Below, piece by piece: positions 34,641 through 44,730 of a stretch of 64,000 bases of DNA (positions are counted from its first letter, which is position 1; the number at the start of each line of letters is the position of its first letter). The position numbers and the translations under genes were made by a program. The notes beneath the pieces were generated by a model. That model searched no databases and was not told the origin of the DNA. It worked only from the letters and a program-made list of their open reading frames with translations. The stretch is from Thamnaconus septentrionalis (Eukaryota > Chordata > Actinopteri > Tetraodontiformes > Monacanthidae). The stretch is from NCBI GenBank assembly GCA_009823395.1, contig CM020509.1:16787001-16851000 (forward strand), written 5' to 3'.

Positions 34641-37600
34641 CTCCTGTCGCCTCCCAGCCAGGCATGCCGCACGCTCGGGATCGACGTGGTGTAAAACAGC
34701 TCTGAACGCTGACATGCTGTCTTAAATTGTGTGTGCATGGCGAGACGGGGGAGCTGCGAGGGTAAAGTTGTTTCAGGCGCTACGGTACATAAACACGGTG
34801 TCGGAGTCGTGGTGCCATTTCACGTCTAGTTGGACTGTGGAGCCTTCTGACATTTCCTGAACTTGAGTAATACATAGGAGCAAATAAAGGAACAATATCT
34901 TGAATTATCATTTTTGCGATGCATGGGGTGGGATCACATTTGTTTTTCTCTTCTGCTCAAATGGAAATGATAACAAATAAGAGCAACAGATGCATCTTTG
35001 TGAAAACAGCTCATCAGTTACAACGACAGGCACATAATGTGTCTATTTAAATTAGGGAGAATTTAATCTCAGAATTGCTTATCCTGTCTTGGACTTTATA
35101 ACATGAGCCACTGTGTGCATTATAAATGATCCGGGCACCTGGGTTGCAATAGTGCTGATCCCTCAGAAGTGTCTTTTAGCGTCAAAATTCCAAGCGGCCA
35201 CGTCACAGGTTTGCCTGATAAAACCTAAACAAAAAAGAACATGGTGGTGAGGATAACTTGATTATTACTATTCCCTTGTGTGCGAGCCACATCCTTCTGA
35301 TTTTCAGCTAGCCCCTGTTGATTTAGCTCGTTAAGGTACTTAGCCTGCTGAGAATGTTGCCTTGAGTCAGTTCCGGATGCAGCGCAGCTTGCCCACTAAA
35401 CTGGGATTCAAATGGAGTTAGGTTGAAGGCAACAGAAAGGGCTTATTTATGGTCAGAACCCGCGGTGCTGTCAGCATATCAGCATTAGCATGGATTAACG
35501 AGTCTTCTGCTTGATAGAACAAAAGCTCCGTGAAGCAGGATGAACAAATTGAAGCAATAAACGAAAGGTAAAACACGTCAGCGTAACGCTGTCTGACACC
35601 GCGTCAACAACACATTTTCCTCATAATGAATCAAACAATCTGTCTGTGATTGCTGGAGGAAGTTATCTCCCAGCGCCTTCCTTCTAAATTTATTGGCTGC
35701 CAAACTGTATTGTTTACAAATGCGATTTCTAAGAGCCGGGGCTGGAATGAGTCACACCAAGGTGTTACCCAGTCAGCGTGGTTGTTGGCAGGCTCACACA
35801 GCTGTCAGCACAGCGCTTTCTTTTTTCTTTTTCCTTTTTTTTCTTCTTATGGGAGGAGGCTGGCCATTTATTTTTAATGTGTACCTGTGGCCCCTTGCAG
35901 ACGGCATATTCTGTAACTCCAGCTCATTAACAAGACGGAGCTTTTATATATTTATAAAGGGGGGATCTTTTTGTTGGTCTCAGAGCCCTTGGAACTTGGG
36001 AAAGTGGTGTAAAATGAATTGTGTGTGTCTGTGGCAGGAAGCCATGAGCTATGAAAGTGATATGATGTAAGTCAGTCATTAAGAAATGGCCGGCTTCATG
36101 CAACCCCATCTCCTCCGTCTGGCCCCTCGGTGGTCATTTCCCTCAGTCAAGGTCGTGGCCGTCGGCCATCATGCGGCCATCAGTCACTCACTGTCAACGC
36201 ACTACATGCCGGGGCTAATCATTGATTACCGCTTGTGGACGGGGTCTGCTTTTTTTTATTATCATTTGTGACAAAGAGGAAATCAATAATGTTCTTTAAT
36301 GAAATAAATCAATTAGCGTAAGAATGGGTACGACTGACGGCTCGCCCATAGGAGAAGGAGAAGAACGTGGAAACAAAAGTGGCGTCATTCATCCGCCGTC
36401 GGAAATGGCTGCTTGTGATTGGTCCGATCTGTCTCTCTGTTTGGCTGTTCTTTCACAGTCCCTGGATGTTGTCAAGTCCACTGCGACACCTTGGCATGAA
36501 TGAGCGCACTTGGCGCAAAGGCATTTTTTGTTTAGTTTTTGTTTTTTTTAGATAAACATCTGTCTACTCCAGAAGCCACCATCACACCTGGAGCTCCAGC
36601 AAGACTAACTGGCCATTTGAAACAAAGGCGATCTCTGTGCATCGATTGTGAGAGCGGATGATTCGGCAAGCCTCCTTCTAGTGACTCTAACAGAATTCAG
36701 GACATTACCCACCCCCATACCCACCCCCACACCGTCAACTATACAGGTCTCTTTCATCTCAAAGCCTGTAATCTTCTCAGAGCCGCCCAGTGATCAGACA
36801 TATTGACTGTCGGGGAAATGTGCGGACTGACTAACGACGTCACGCTGACGTGCGAAGGGGGAAGAAACGATACGTCGCGTGTCGACGGATGACTGTTAGC
36901 GCGCATTACGATGCTTCCCCCCCCACTCACGTTGCCAAACTAATTACGTTCCACCGCGATACAGAAATGCAGGGAATGATAAGCAGTTGCCGCAGGAAGA
37001 AGGTCGAGGCATTTCCGCATCGTTGTTTACCACATCTCATTATTATGGAGGTGGCGGTGGTGGTGGTGGTGGTGGTGGTGGAGGGGGTCAGTATACATTA
37101 TAGAGCCAGGAGAAGAAAGTGTCAGACTGACAACGGGACTGTGGTAGAGAAAAGTGGGGGAAGGGAGTGAAAGAGAGAAAATGTGTGTCCACCAAAAGTG
37201 AAATTCTGGTTGGGGAAAAAAAGGGGGAATGGGGGGGGGGTGACTTGAGCAGTGAGAGAGAGAGAGGGAGAGAGAGGGGGCGGGGGCTGGGAGGGTAAAG
37301 AGGAGAAGCAGTGATGAGAGAGCGCATTAGAAGGAGGAGTAGAGAGAGGAAGAGTGAGGAGTGATAGAGTCACAGAACAAAGGGAAGATGGAAAATGTGA
37401 AGGGAAAAAAAAAAAGTCCAGAAACGGTGCCGGCGGAAAAGGGATGGAAAGAGCCGGAGTGCCCCCCACAGGCCGGAGGACGTACTGCAGCTCCCTCCCC
37501 CGGACCCAAATCTCATTTTAATGCATTTTTCCGCGTAAACTGAGGTGTAAAGCAGTGATCAACCCCAGTGCTTTGCAGTCATTACCTGATGATAACAAAG

Positions 37601-38760
37601 AGCCATAGATTGAATGCACCTCCCCCACCCCCCCTTTTTCTTTTTGATACCCAGAGGACTTGTTTTTTCTCGTCACGCGAGCCAGTGGCACTCCTCGGCA
37701 GTAGATGGGGAATGAGCTCACACGCGCGCAGAGGCGGCGGCACCTCACAGGGTGGCCGTGTCTGGCGGCGAACGTGGCGAACGCACCTCCTCGCAGTCGC
37801 CCTGGCGACTTACCTCTCCGCTAAATTTGTGCAAGAAAAAGGAAACTCGGCAGTCCAAGGTCAATCAGTACATCGCATCCCACTCGTGTTACCATGAGAA
37901 CAAGAGGCCCGACAGTCTCATTTGTATTCACAGTCACGCAATGTATGTTTGCAATAGCAATTAAATGCTATTCAATTGCCGTTGGCAGAATAATACATGA
38001 AAAATCAACAGCAGCACGCTGATTAAAAAAGGAATCGCAGCGTCGTATCGGCAGCAAATTGGGATTTCACTTTAAGCGGGCTGGATTCTCATAGATTTTT
38101 CATGCTCCCCAGGTAAGAGACAACAGACGCACAAACACACACTAACACACACGCACCACACTTGAGTTGTTGTGATAATGTGCAAGTTTCATTATTGCCT
38201 TTTCATTTCCACTAGACAGAGTAGTCACATTCAAAATAGAAGTGGGTGTTAAAATGCCAAGAGCGCGTTCTAAATAATTTCATGAGCGAACAGGATTTGA
38301 ATCAAGCTAAAAGCAAAGGAGGCTCTCTATCTTTTAAAAGTGTGCGAGCAGTAAGTGCTCTCTGTTCCTTGTCAATGAAGTTTAGAAAGCACTTGCGGGT
38401 CACCATCGAGAAAAAAGAGAAAAAATGGGACTGTCGAGAACACGGAAATGCCTGGACCTTCTGTGCGCACAAACACAAACACTCGGCTTGCGACTGCAGA
38501 GGGGCTTCGCCAGCAGCGCGAGGACCTTCAAGCGGAGAATCGCACGCGTGGAAGGGGCATTGGCAGCTCCATGATGAAAATCTAATGGGTGATAAAGGTG
38601 AGGGTGACAAGGGGGCCCGCTCGCCTTTTTAAAAATTTACATTTTTCTCCTCACCTCATTTTAACATTTCACTCGCCGCGGCTGGAAAAGACACGAAATT
38701 CCCAATGCTCCCCTCGGCGGGGCTCTGATCTGACGGGTCAGGTGTTTCATGACTAAACAT
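34641..38760. other. Non-coding stretch with purine tract and candidate regulatory blocks
   Basis: No gene is seen. Blocks at about 35285-35480 and 36080-36300 are free of repeats and rich in short regulatory-like motifs; conservation is untested. A (GGT)n tract lies at 37050-37080. From about 37130 to 37400 the plus strand is strikingly purine-rich. Sequence at 37680-37830 has raised CpG. Confidence 0.4.
37130..37400. repeat. Purine-rich low-complexity tract
   Basis: The plus strand is mostly G and A for about 270 bp, with GAGAGAGAGAGAGGGAGAGAG and runs of G. The minus-strand Pro/Ser/Leu-rich frames through it are compositional artefacts. Confidence 0.8.
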
Positions 38761-38764
38761 GCAG

Positions 38765-38815
38765 AGAGTCTCTATAAATAGTGCCCCGGCGCACGCTTAT
38801 CATGGCCATGCCGAG
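38765..38815 (+). promoter_or_regulatory. MEF2-type site or TATA box
   Basis: CTATAAATAG at 38772-38781 is a perfect match to the MEF2 consensus YTAWWWWTAR and equally to a strong TATA box. It sits at the start of a short GC-richer patch (GTGCCCCGGCGCACGC). As a TATA box it would place a start near 38803-38810, where I see neither an initiator nor a downstream ORF. MEF2 or promoter use is undecided. Confidence 0.3.
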
Positions 38816-41707
38816 CCGGGGAAGCATGACTGACATTCATCATGTCCATGCATAACAGAGAAGTCCCAGTCCTGCCATTAACCAGTCCAGTCGGCAGCAG
38901 CGGCACAGCACTTATTGATCTGCGGCCGCCTCATAAAAGCATTTCTCAGCCAAACAGGAAACATGCAGTTCATTCATTCATTCAGTCATTCATTTATTCA
39001 CTCATTCTACTGACCAATGGACTTAAAACCAGGGATCTGGAGGAACTTGACCCAATTCTAATTACAATAATATAAAAAAAAGCTTTTGTCATAATACTTT
39101 GTTCATGGGTTTATGTCTCGTGAAGAATTCATCGCGCTTTATGGTTGCAGCCATGCTTTAAAACGCTCCATGCCAACAGTCATGAAACCTTGAACCCGCT
39201 GACTGCTTCATAGGACTTTATGGCTCCTTGTACCCATGTAGGTACAAATTAGAAATATAAATGTATCATAAAAACTTATAGAATGTCACATTGGTTACCC
39301 ATAAATGCTGATTCATGTGGGCTTTGGGGACCTAGAGGAGGGCCGTAACTTGGAAGAGGAGAGTTGCTGGAGAAAGTAAATGAGTGCCGAGGTTTGTCTG
39401 GTCCAGCTGAAGTTCCAGTTAGCAGTCTGCTTGCACATTGCAAGGGAGTACACAGCTCTTATATCAGCCCAAGATCATAAACAGAACAACAACAACAGAT
39501 AGACTCAGTGGGTCCAGCAATGGTTTCGGGATAACAGAACAAAGATAATGGAGCAAAGCCACATGCGACTTAAAAAAAAATAATAATAAAAATGAAGGAT
39601 GATTCCCATGGAATAATTGAACAAAGCTGCTAGGGGCATATAACTGGCAAACAGCAGCAGTAATGTTCTAAAAAATAATCAGAAAGCAAAGGTATTGAAA
39701 GCTAGAGGGCAGTTATTGCAGCAAAACGGTTTTGCATGATCATTCTGTTTTTAATTTTATCACAGGTTTCTGCCAAGGATGGCAGTGTGGGTTTGTTCCT
39801 TGTGTTGTTGAGTTTGCGGTTATGGCCATCATCCTCCACGCTTCTGTGATGGCACATGGTGTTATTAGTTTGTTCTTCCAGGCCAGTTGTGTGTTATGAG
39901 ATCCTTGGAAGTTACCAAAAAATAGCATAGCGGTGCCGTCAGACGCGACACATGTGACCACTTGGTCAGGTTATCGCATTCCATCAAGAGTAAAGCTCGC
40001 TGCAAAGTTAGCGCAAATTGCCAAATCAACAACAAAAGCCATCTTTTGTTTTGTTTGCCGCGGTGATTCTGAGTTGGACAGCTTAGCACGACTGATAAGG
40101 ATGTACTGGCGTCAATTAATTAAAATGTTGCGATAAAACGATAAAAATAAACAGTGATCCATCCACCGGCTACTTCACAACACATTTGCAAATGTAGCAC
40201 GCAAACGCCCACGTCTCCGGCCGCCTCAGCGAGGACCTGAGGACGAGAACGGCCGCGCTGGACCGCGCCGCTCGCCGCAGTTCAATATAATCAAACGCTG
40301 GGTGCTCCAAAAATGCAGACATGTTAAAATCTGAAAGGATGACATTAAGGAAGAGAGATGAACAGGATGACAGAGGGCTGTAAGAGACAATAAAATCAAG
40401 GCCATCCAAGAACCAAGATGGATTGATGAGTCCATTGAGTTGAGATGGCAGGCAGCCAGCTAGCGCAGAGGTCAGTGCAGAAGGATATCTCTTGGAAGAA
40501 ATGATGCATTCAAGAGGGCCAAGGCTGCCGGGGTGGGCTCACTGGCGGGGAGAAAGAGAGCGAGAGAGAAAAGGGGAGATATGAGGAGAGCAATGGATGA
40601 GGAGGCGGGGAGAGGAGGCTGCTATGTAGATGAAGTGGGGACGTGAGAAATGTTTGAAAATGGGAGAGGGAAATGATGGAGCGCAAAAGGAGGATGGGTT
40701 CGGTGTGTCGCAGGTTGAGTGGTCAATAGGAGGGGCGAGTAGCAGCGATGGAGAAACGTTGCGTTGTTTTTTTATTTTTTGGCTAGCCGGGTTAGCTTCA
40801 ATTAAAGCTTGAAGCTTGAAATTTCAGGACAAATTTGTCCTGCTCTGCTGCAACATTGTTCGAGGAATGAAATGGGGGGATTGAGTCAAGGCACAGAGCG
40901 CTGCCACCAGAGAGGTCCCTCGGTCTTTCCACAGAGACGCAGTGATTCATACGGCAAGCCTGGCGCACAAAAACATTACGCCTCGAGAGACGACTTATAT
41001 TATTTAAACTGCTTATTAAATGAGTCGCTCTATTACGACAAACAAGGAAAATAACGACATTGAGCATTAGCCACCAAAAAGAAAAAAAGAAAAATAACTC
41101 CCATCTGCCTGTCGTGATTTGCTGCCACGGATCCCTCTAAGTGTCTGCTAGCGCCCGGGCCAGCTAATTTCGTTAGCTTTATAACCGTGAGGCCCGCGAT
41201 GGAATTTATGGGGCCCATCTGCCACATAAATAAACAATGCCGATGGAAATGAAGCCAATCAGTTGGAGGATAACTGCCTGACTTTTCAAAAGGTCTCTGC
41301 GGTATTCGCCGTACGGCGTGCCGTCTCAGGACCCTGCCTTTATTCTCACAGCTTTGCGCTCCTTTCAAATTCCCCTCTTGACATTCCTGCGTAGCCCGAG
41401 GGCTGTGGAAACCCGTGCTGTAATGTGAACAGCAGTAGGGGTTGTCCTCCCTCATCATCTCTACGGGGATGAATGCTGCATGAGTTATTAGTCGAGTATG
41501 GCTGATTGATATTCTCCGGGAGGCACTAAAGTGCAAAAATCTTTGTGTCTGGTTACAGTTACCACAGAGCTGCAGGAAGGTTATTCTGAAAAGAGGTGAA
41601 GCAGAAAGTTTTTCACTCCACTCCATGGCCAATATAAGACCAATTGGGCTCATCTGAAGAACTTGGCAGTGAGAAGTGCCATCATAATGTGGTATGAATG
41701 AAGGGCT
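38782..41707. other. Non-coding stretch, no gene called
   Basis: It contains an (ATTC)n-like tract at 38969-39007 and an AT-rich part to about 40200. The 206-codon minus-strand ORF at 41033-41653 begins with ATG but has no recognisable domain. Part of it (about 41120-41300) looks like candidate conserved non-coding DNA with CTAATTTCGTTAGC and AATAAACAATG motifs. Confidence 0.4.
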
Positions 41708-42678
41708 TTAGAGGAATTGTTCACTTGAAAATTTAAATTTTATCCATTTGGCACTTACCATTAGCTTGATAGAGACTCTGCTCTGTCAACCTTTCTTATC
41801 CTTTCTTATCCATATAGCCATGCTGGGGTATCACGGATGGAAAAACTTTCACTGCCTACCAATTCAACAGAGGTGTATAGTGAAGTGGTTTTCAAACTTT
41901 TTTGGCCCCAGGCAGCCTAGAAATATTTTTTTTTCCATCTCTGGAAAAAAATATATATATATTTATGGCATAGCTCATATTTATGGCATATTTTACTAGT
42001 ACATTGATTTCTCAATGCATGCCTTCCTACTATAACTACTCTAAATTTCTTTACTGACAACATTGATTGAATTTGTTATTATCTTTTTTAATCTATTTTT
42101 TTCATTCTTACTTAATCACTTCCTCACAATTCCTCTTCGTCCCAGTTGAGACATAAGGACAGACAAAAAGGCGTGGTGGCTAAGAACCCCAGCCCAGAAA
42201 GCAAAAGCTATGACTGTTTTCAGTGTCTAGAAGACTTGGCACACAAAACATTTGTATCCAAACCAGGACCCACGTTACGATGAATTCTTGTGAGTATGTT
42301 GGGTTAGTTCATGTGCTACCAAAAGTGGCCATACATGCGTCAGCATACATGCATGTGGCTGCTGTCTAGAAGGATTTGGTGGATATTTCATCAGAGGGGG
42401 AAAAAAACATGGCGTCAACGTTGTCATTTCGAATAGAAATGAAAAACAGAGTCGTCCTGACACTTGGATGATACCACATGAGCAATATGGAGACATGTCA
42501 TGTCTGTTATGTCTTCAGCCATTTTTACATTTGAGAGCGCGGCCACTGTGCGCTTCCGTCATTCAGCTTCGGGGGGGAATTCTTTCCCAACACAAAACTC
42601 TAGAAGGTTTATGTGGATTTGGAAATGTCAGCCAGGCCTCCATTGGTATAGCACGGAGTGGTTGAACTGTCCCTTTAA
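41708..42678 (-). mobile_element. MITE copy B with possible nested hAT-like insert
   Basis: The left end, TTTAGAGGAATTGTTCACTT then GAAAATTTAAATTTTATCCATTTGGCACTTACCATTAGC, follows the family's TTAAAGGAACTGTTCACCC...TCATTTGGTACTCACCATC. The right end, reverse-complemented, reads TTAAAGGGACAGTTCAACC. It continues AATGGAGGCCTGGCTGACATTTCC...TCTAGAGT...GGGAAAGAATTC, matching the left arm of copy A (AATGGAGGTCCTGGTGACATTTTC...TCTGGAGT...GGGAAAGAATCC). The length of 971 bp and lack of an ORF make it non-autonomous. Inside, 41883-41910 (AGTGGTTTTCAAACTTTTTT) looks like a hAT/Charlie-type end, and a weak partner GGCTAAGAACCCCAG lies at about 42178-42195. Confidence 0.75.
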
Positions 42679-43164
42679 ACAAGTCACCGGGACACAAAAG
42701 ACAGCATTCTTTGATGATGTTTGATGTGTCAGCTCATTGAATTTCTCTCTATTTAGAAACGCAGTCACAGGAAGAAATGAATCCCCTTAAAATGTCCCCA
42801 GGGGAAGTTCTTCCGGGTTTTTTTTTCTTCTTCTTCTTCTTCACCATCTGTCAAAATCACGCTCTCACTCCACTTCACAGCCCGTGGAGTATATAAAATG
42901 AGAAGGTTGTCGTAAATGTATATTAAAGCTTTTTATAAGCGTGGCTGACAAGTACCCAGGGCTAAATCACTCTGCTGGAGCGGAACTTGTTCTCAGGCAG
43001 AACTTTACATCCCCATGTTCCAGGTCATAGCCAGGGAGCTCAATAACCCACGGGGTCATCATGCATACATGTAATAGCACACTGCATGAACGTGCCAGGA
43101 AAAATAATGCACGCTTAATCTCCACAGGTTTGACAGTTTGAAAGGTACACAACAATAATGAAAA

Positions 43165-43214
<50 letters not shown>

Positions 43215-43274
43215 ATTCTAAAAAGGGTTTTTGGAGCTAAAATCTGTGGCTTTGGTCAATATTTTAGTTTTAAT
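42679..43274. other. Non-coding stretch with (AAT)n array
   Basis: It holds the trinucleotide array listed separately and a TATATAAAATG patch near 42890 without associated coding sequence. Confidence 0.4.
43166..43213. repeat. (AAT)n microsatellite
   Basis: About 16 perfect units. It lies just upstream of the LINE tail at 43275. Confidence 0.96.
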
Positions 43275-43378
43275 CTGTGAAGCACTTTGGGTTGCATTCT
43301 TCGTGCATGAAAAGTGCTATATAAATAAAGTTTGAATTGAATTGAATTGAATTAAATTGAATTGAACTGAATTGAATC
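43275..43378 (+). mobile_element. L2-like non-LTR 3' tail with (TTGAA)n
   Basis: CTGTGAAGCACTTTGGGTTGC and TGCATGAAAAGTGCTATATA are followed by AATAAAG and about nine ATTGA-type pentamers. This is the typical L2/UnaL2-type tail (GCACTTTG...GTGCTATATAAATAAA plus a short tandem end). The terminal pentamers are the copy's own 3' repeats. No coding part remains. Confidence 0.78.
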
Positions 43379-43867
43379 AAAACAGCCTTACAAGGAGAGC
43401 GTCTCTCTCAACTGAATTTAAGCAAGGCTCACAGCAGGTTCATTTTTTATTCTCTGTGTTTTCTTCTATGATGTTTACTTACAGCAGTCGCTTCCCACTT
43501 TTGTCGCCACTGAAAGGAAGCTGATTGGTTACACAATACCGAGACTTACTGTAAATTGGGACATGAGAGAAAAATGTAAGACATAAAAATGAAAAGCAGT
43601 CTTAAGACTCACTAGAATGAAGTTTCATAAGAAAATGCAGGTGCTGTGATGTGTTTTTTTCCATATATTATATGCATGTATTCCTTCAGAAAATGTAACC
43701 CGCCGACTCAGCTGGGAGTTGTGAAAGCTGTTCTTGCAGGTCAGGAGGGAATGAACACGCCCTATCAAGTTGAGTCAATATTCTAGTTGTTGGCTGGTGA
43801 ATTCAATATTTTTCTGTTGATTAAAATATTTGTTTGAGAAAATCAGCCCCCCCTCCCTCACCAGCAA

Positions 43868-43869
<2 letters not shown>
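43379..43869. other. Non-coding, no gene seen
   Basis: AT-rich DNA between the LINE tail and the TC array. No ORF, splice pair or repeat end was recognised. Confidence 0.4.
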
Positions 43870-43922
<53 letters not shown>

Positions 43923-43950
43923 GTCTCTCTCTCTCTGTCTCTCTCTCTCA
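43870..43950. repeat. (TC)n microsatellite
   Basis: About 24 perfect CT units, then TC blocks interrupted by GT. It gives Arg/Glu and Ser/Leu frames. Confidence 0.97.
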
Positions 43951-44039
43951 ACTCCGATTCAGTTGCCCTGCAGCAAATTGGATTTCTTTTGACCCCTAAT
44001 TCCCTGCAGGTCCTCTTGCGCAGCCCCGTGTTTGCTCCA

Positions 44040-44730
44040 AGCCCGGTGATGTCATCTCGTATGACTGGCCGGCCGGGCGGCGGCTCGTAACGTTTCGGCA
44101 TCTCGCGTTCAGGTTGTTCCTTCGACTTCTCCTCCATTGGGCACGCTCTCCGTCTGCCTGCCTGATCTGTGTCAGACCTGGCAAATTTCCAAACAAGGCT
44201 GTGGGGCTGCCGCCTGCCGCCGCCTCGTTCACTCGGGGACAGAAATACCTACAGCGGCACTTTGATAGTTTTTCCTGAACACTGCAGCCGCCTTTTCTGT
44301 GGATAAGAGGCTCCGGTGTGGCGATGCAGAGGGATCGAGAGAGATAGTGTGTGAGAGAGGCAGGGAGAGAGAGAGACGACTCTCTTTGTAGTGAAATGTC
44401 ACACGCGTACGACTCACCTCTCTTGACCGCCGTGACCACGTTGCGCATCCCAACCCTGCTCTGGCTGTGACGGACTAGTCCCACCCGACAGCAGAGCTCG
44501 GGAGGGTGGAGGGTGGAGGGTTGCCGCTCGTATCTGGGTTTGATCTCTTTGACGAAAGAGCTTTTACCCGGCGTTGCCCCAGGAAGTGGCGTCCGACTGG
44601 ACAAGTTGCAGAAAGCCACTCGCGGGCCGTCCCTCTCCTTGTTGTTGCAGAGATGGTGGAAACTCCCCGAAGGCGGCCCGTCTGGCCTGCTGCCCAGGCC
44701 GGCAGCGACACGCGGACCGCGCTTGCCTTT
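44040..44730. promoter_or_regulatory. CpG-island-like block at the edge of a CpG-rich domain
   Basis: CpG is frequent (for example CCGGCCGGGCGGCGGCTCG and CGGCCCG), in contrast to the AT-rich DNA on the left. The block contains a strong minus-strand splice donor at 44412-44417. A 246-codon minus-strand frame crosses it but starts at a TTG and contains a purine microsatellite, so it is not called. Confidence 0.45.
44418..44448 (-). CDS. Candidate 5' coding end of a minus-strand first exon
   Basis: On the minus strand, an ATG at 44448-44446 opens ten codons, MRNVVTAVKR. It then reaches AAGAGAG followed by GTGAGTCG, an almost ideal 5' splice site, at 44417-44412. The surroundings are CpG-rich, as expected for a first exon. 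The context of the ATG (TTGGGATGC) is weak, so the exon could be untranslated or start upstream. I do not recognise the peptide, and no downstream exon is identified on the minus side. It may be chance. Confidence 0.2.

Noticed and set aside
41033..41653. 206-codon minus-strand ORF with ATG
   Set aside because: Composition is scattered, no domain or motif is recognisable, and part of the underlying DNA looks like non-coding regulatory sequence. Nothing supports translation.
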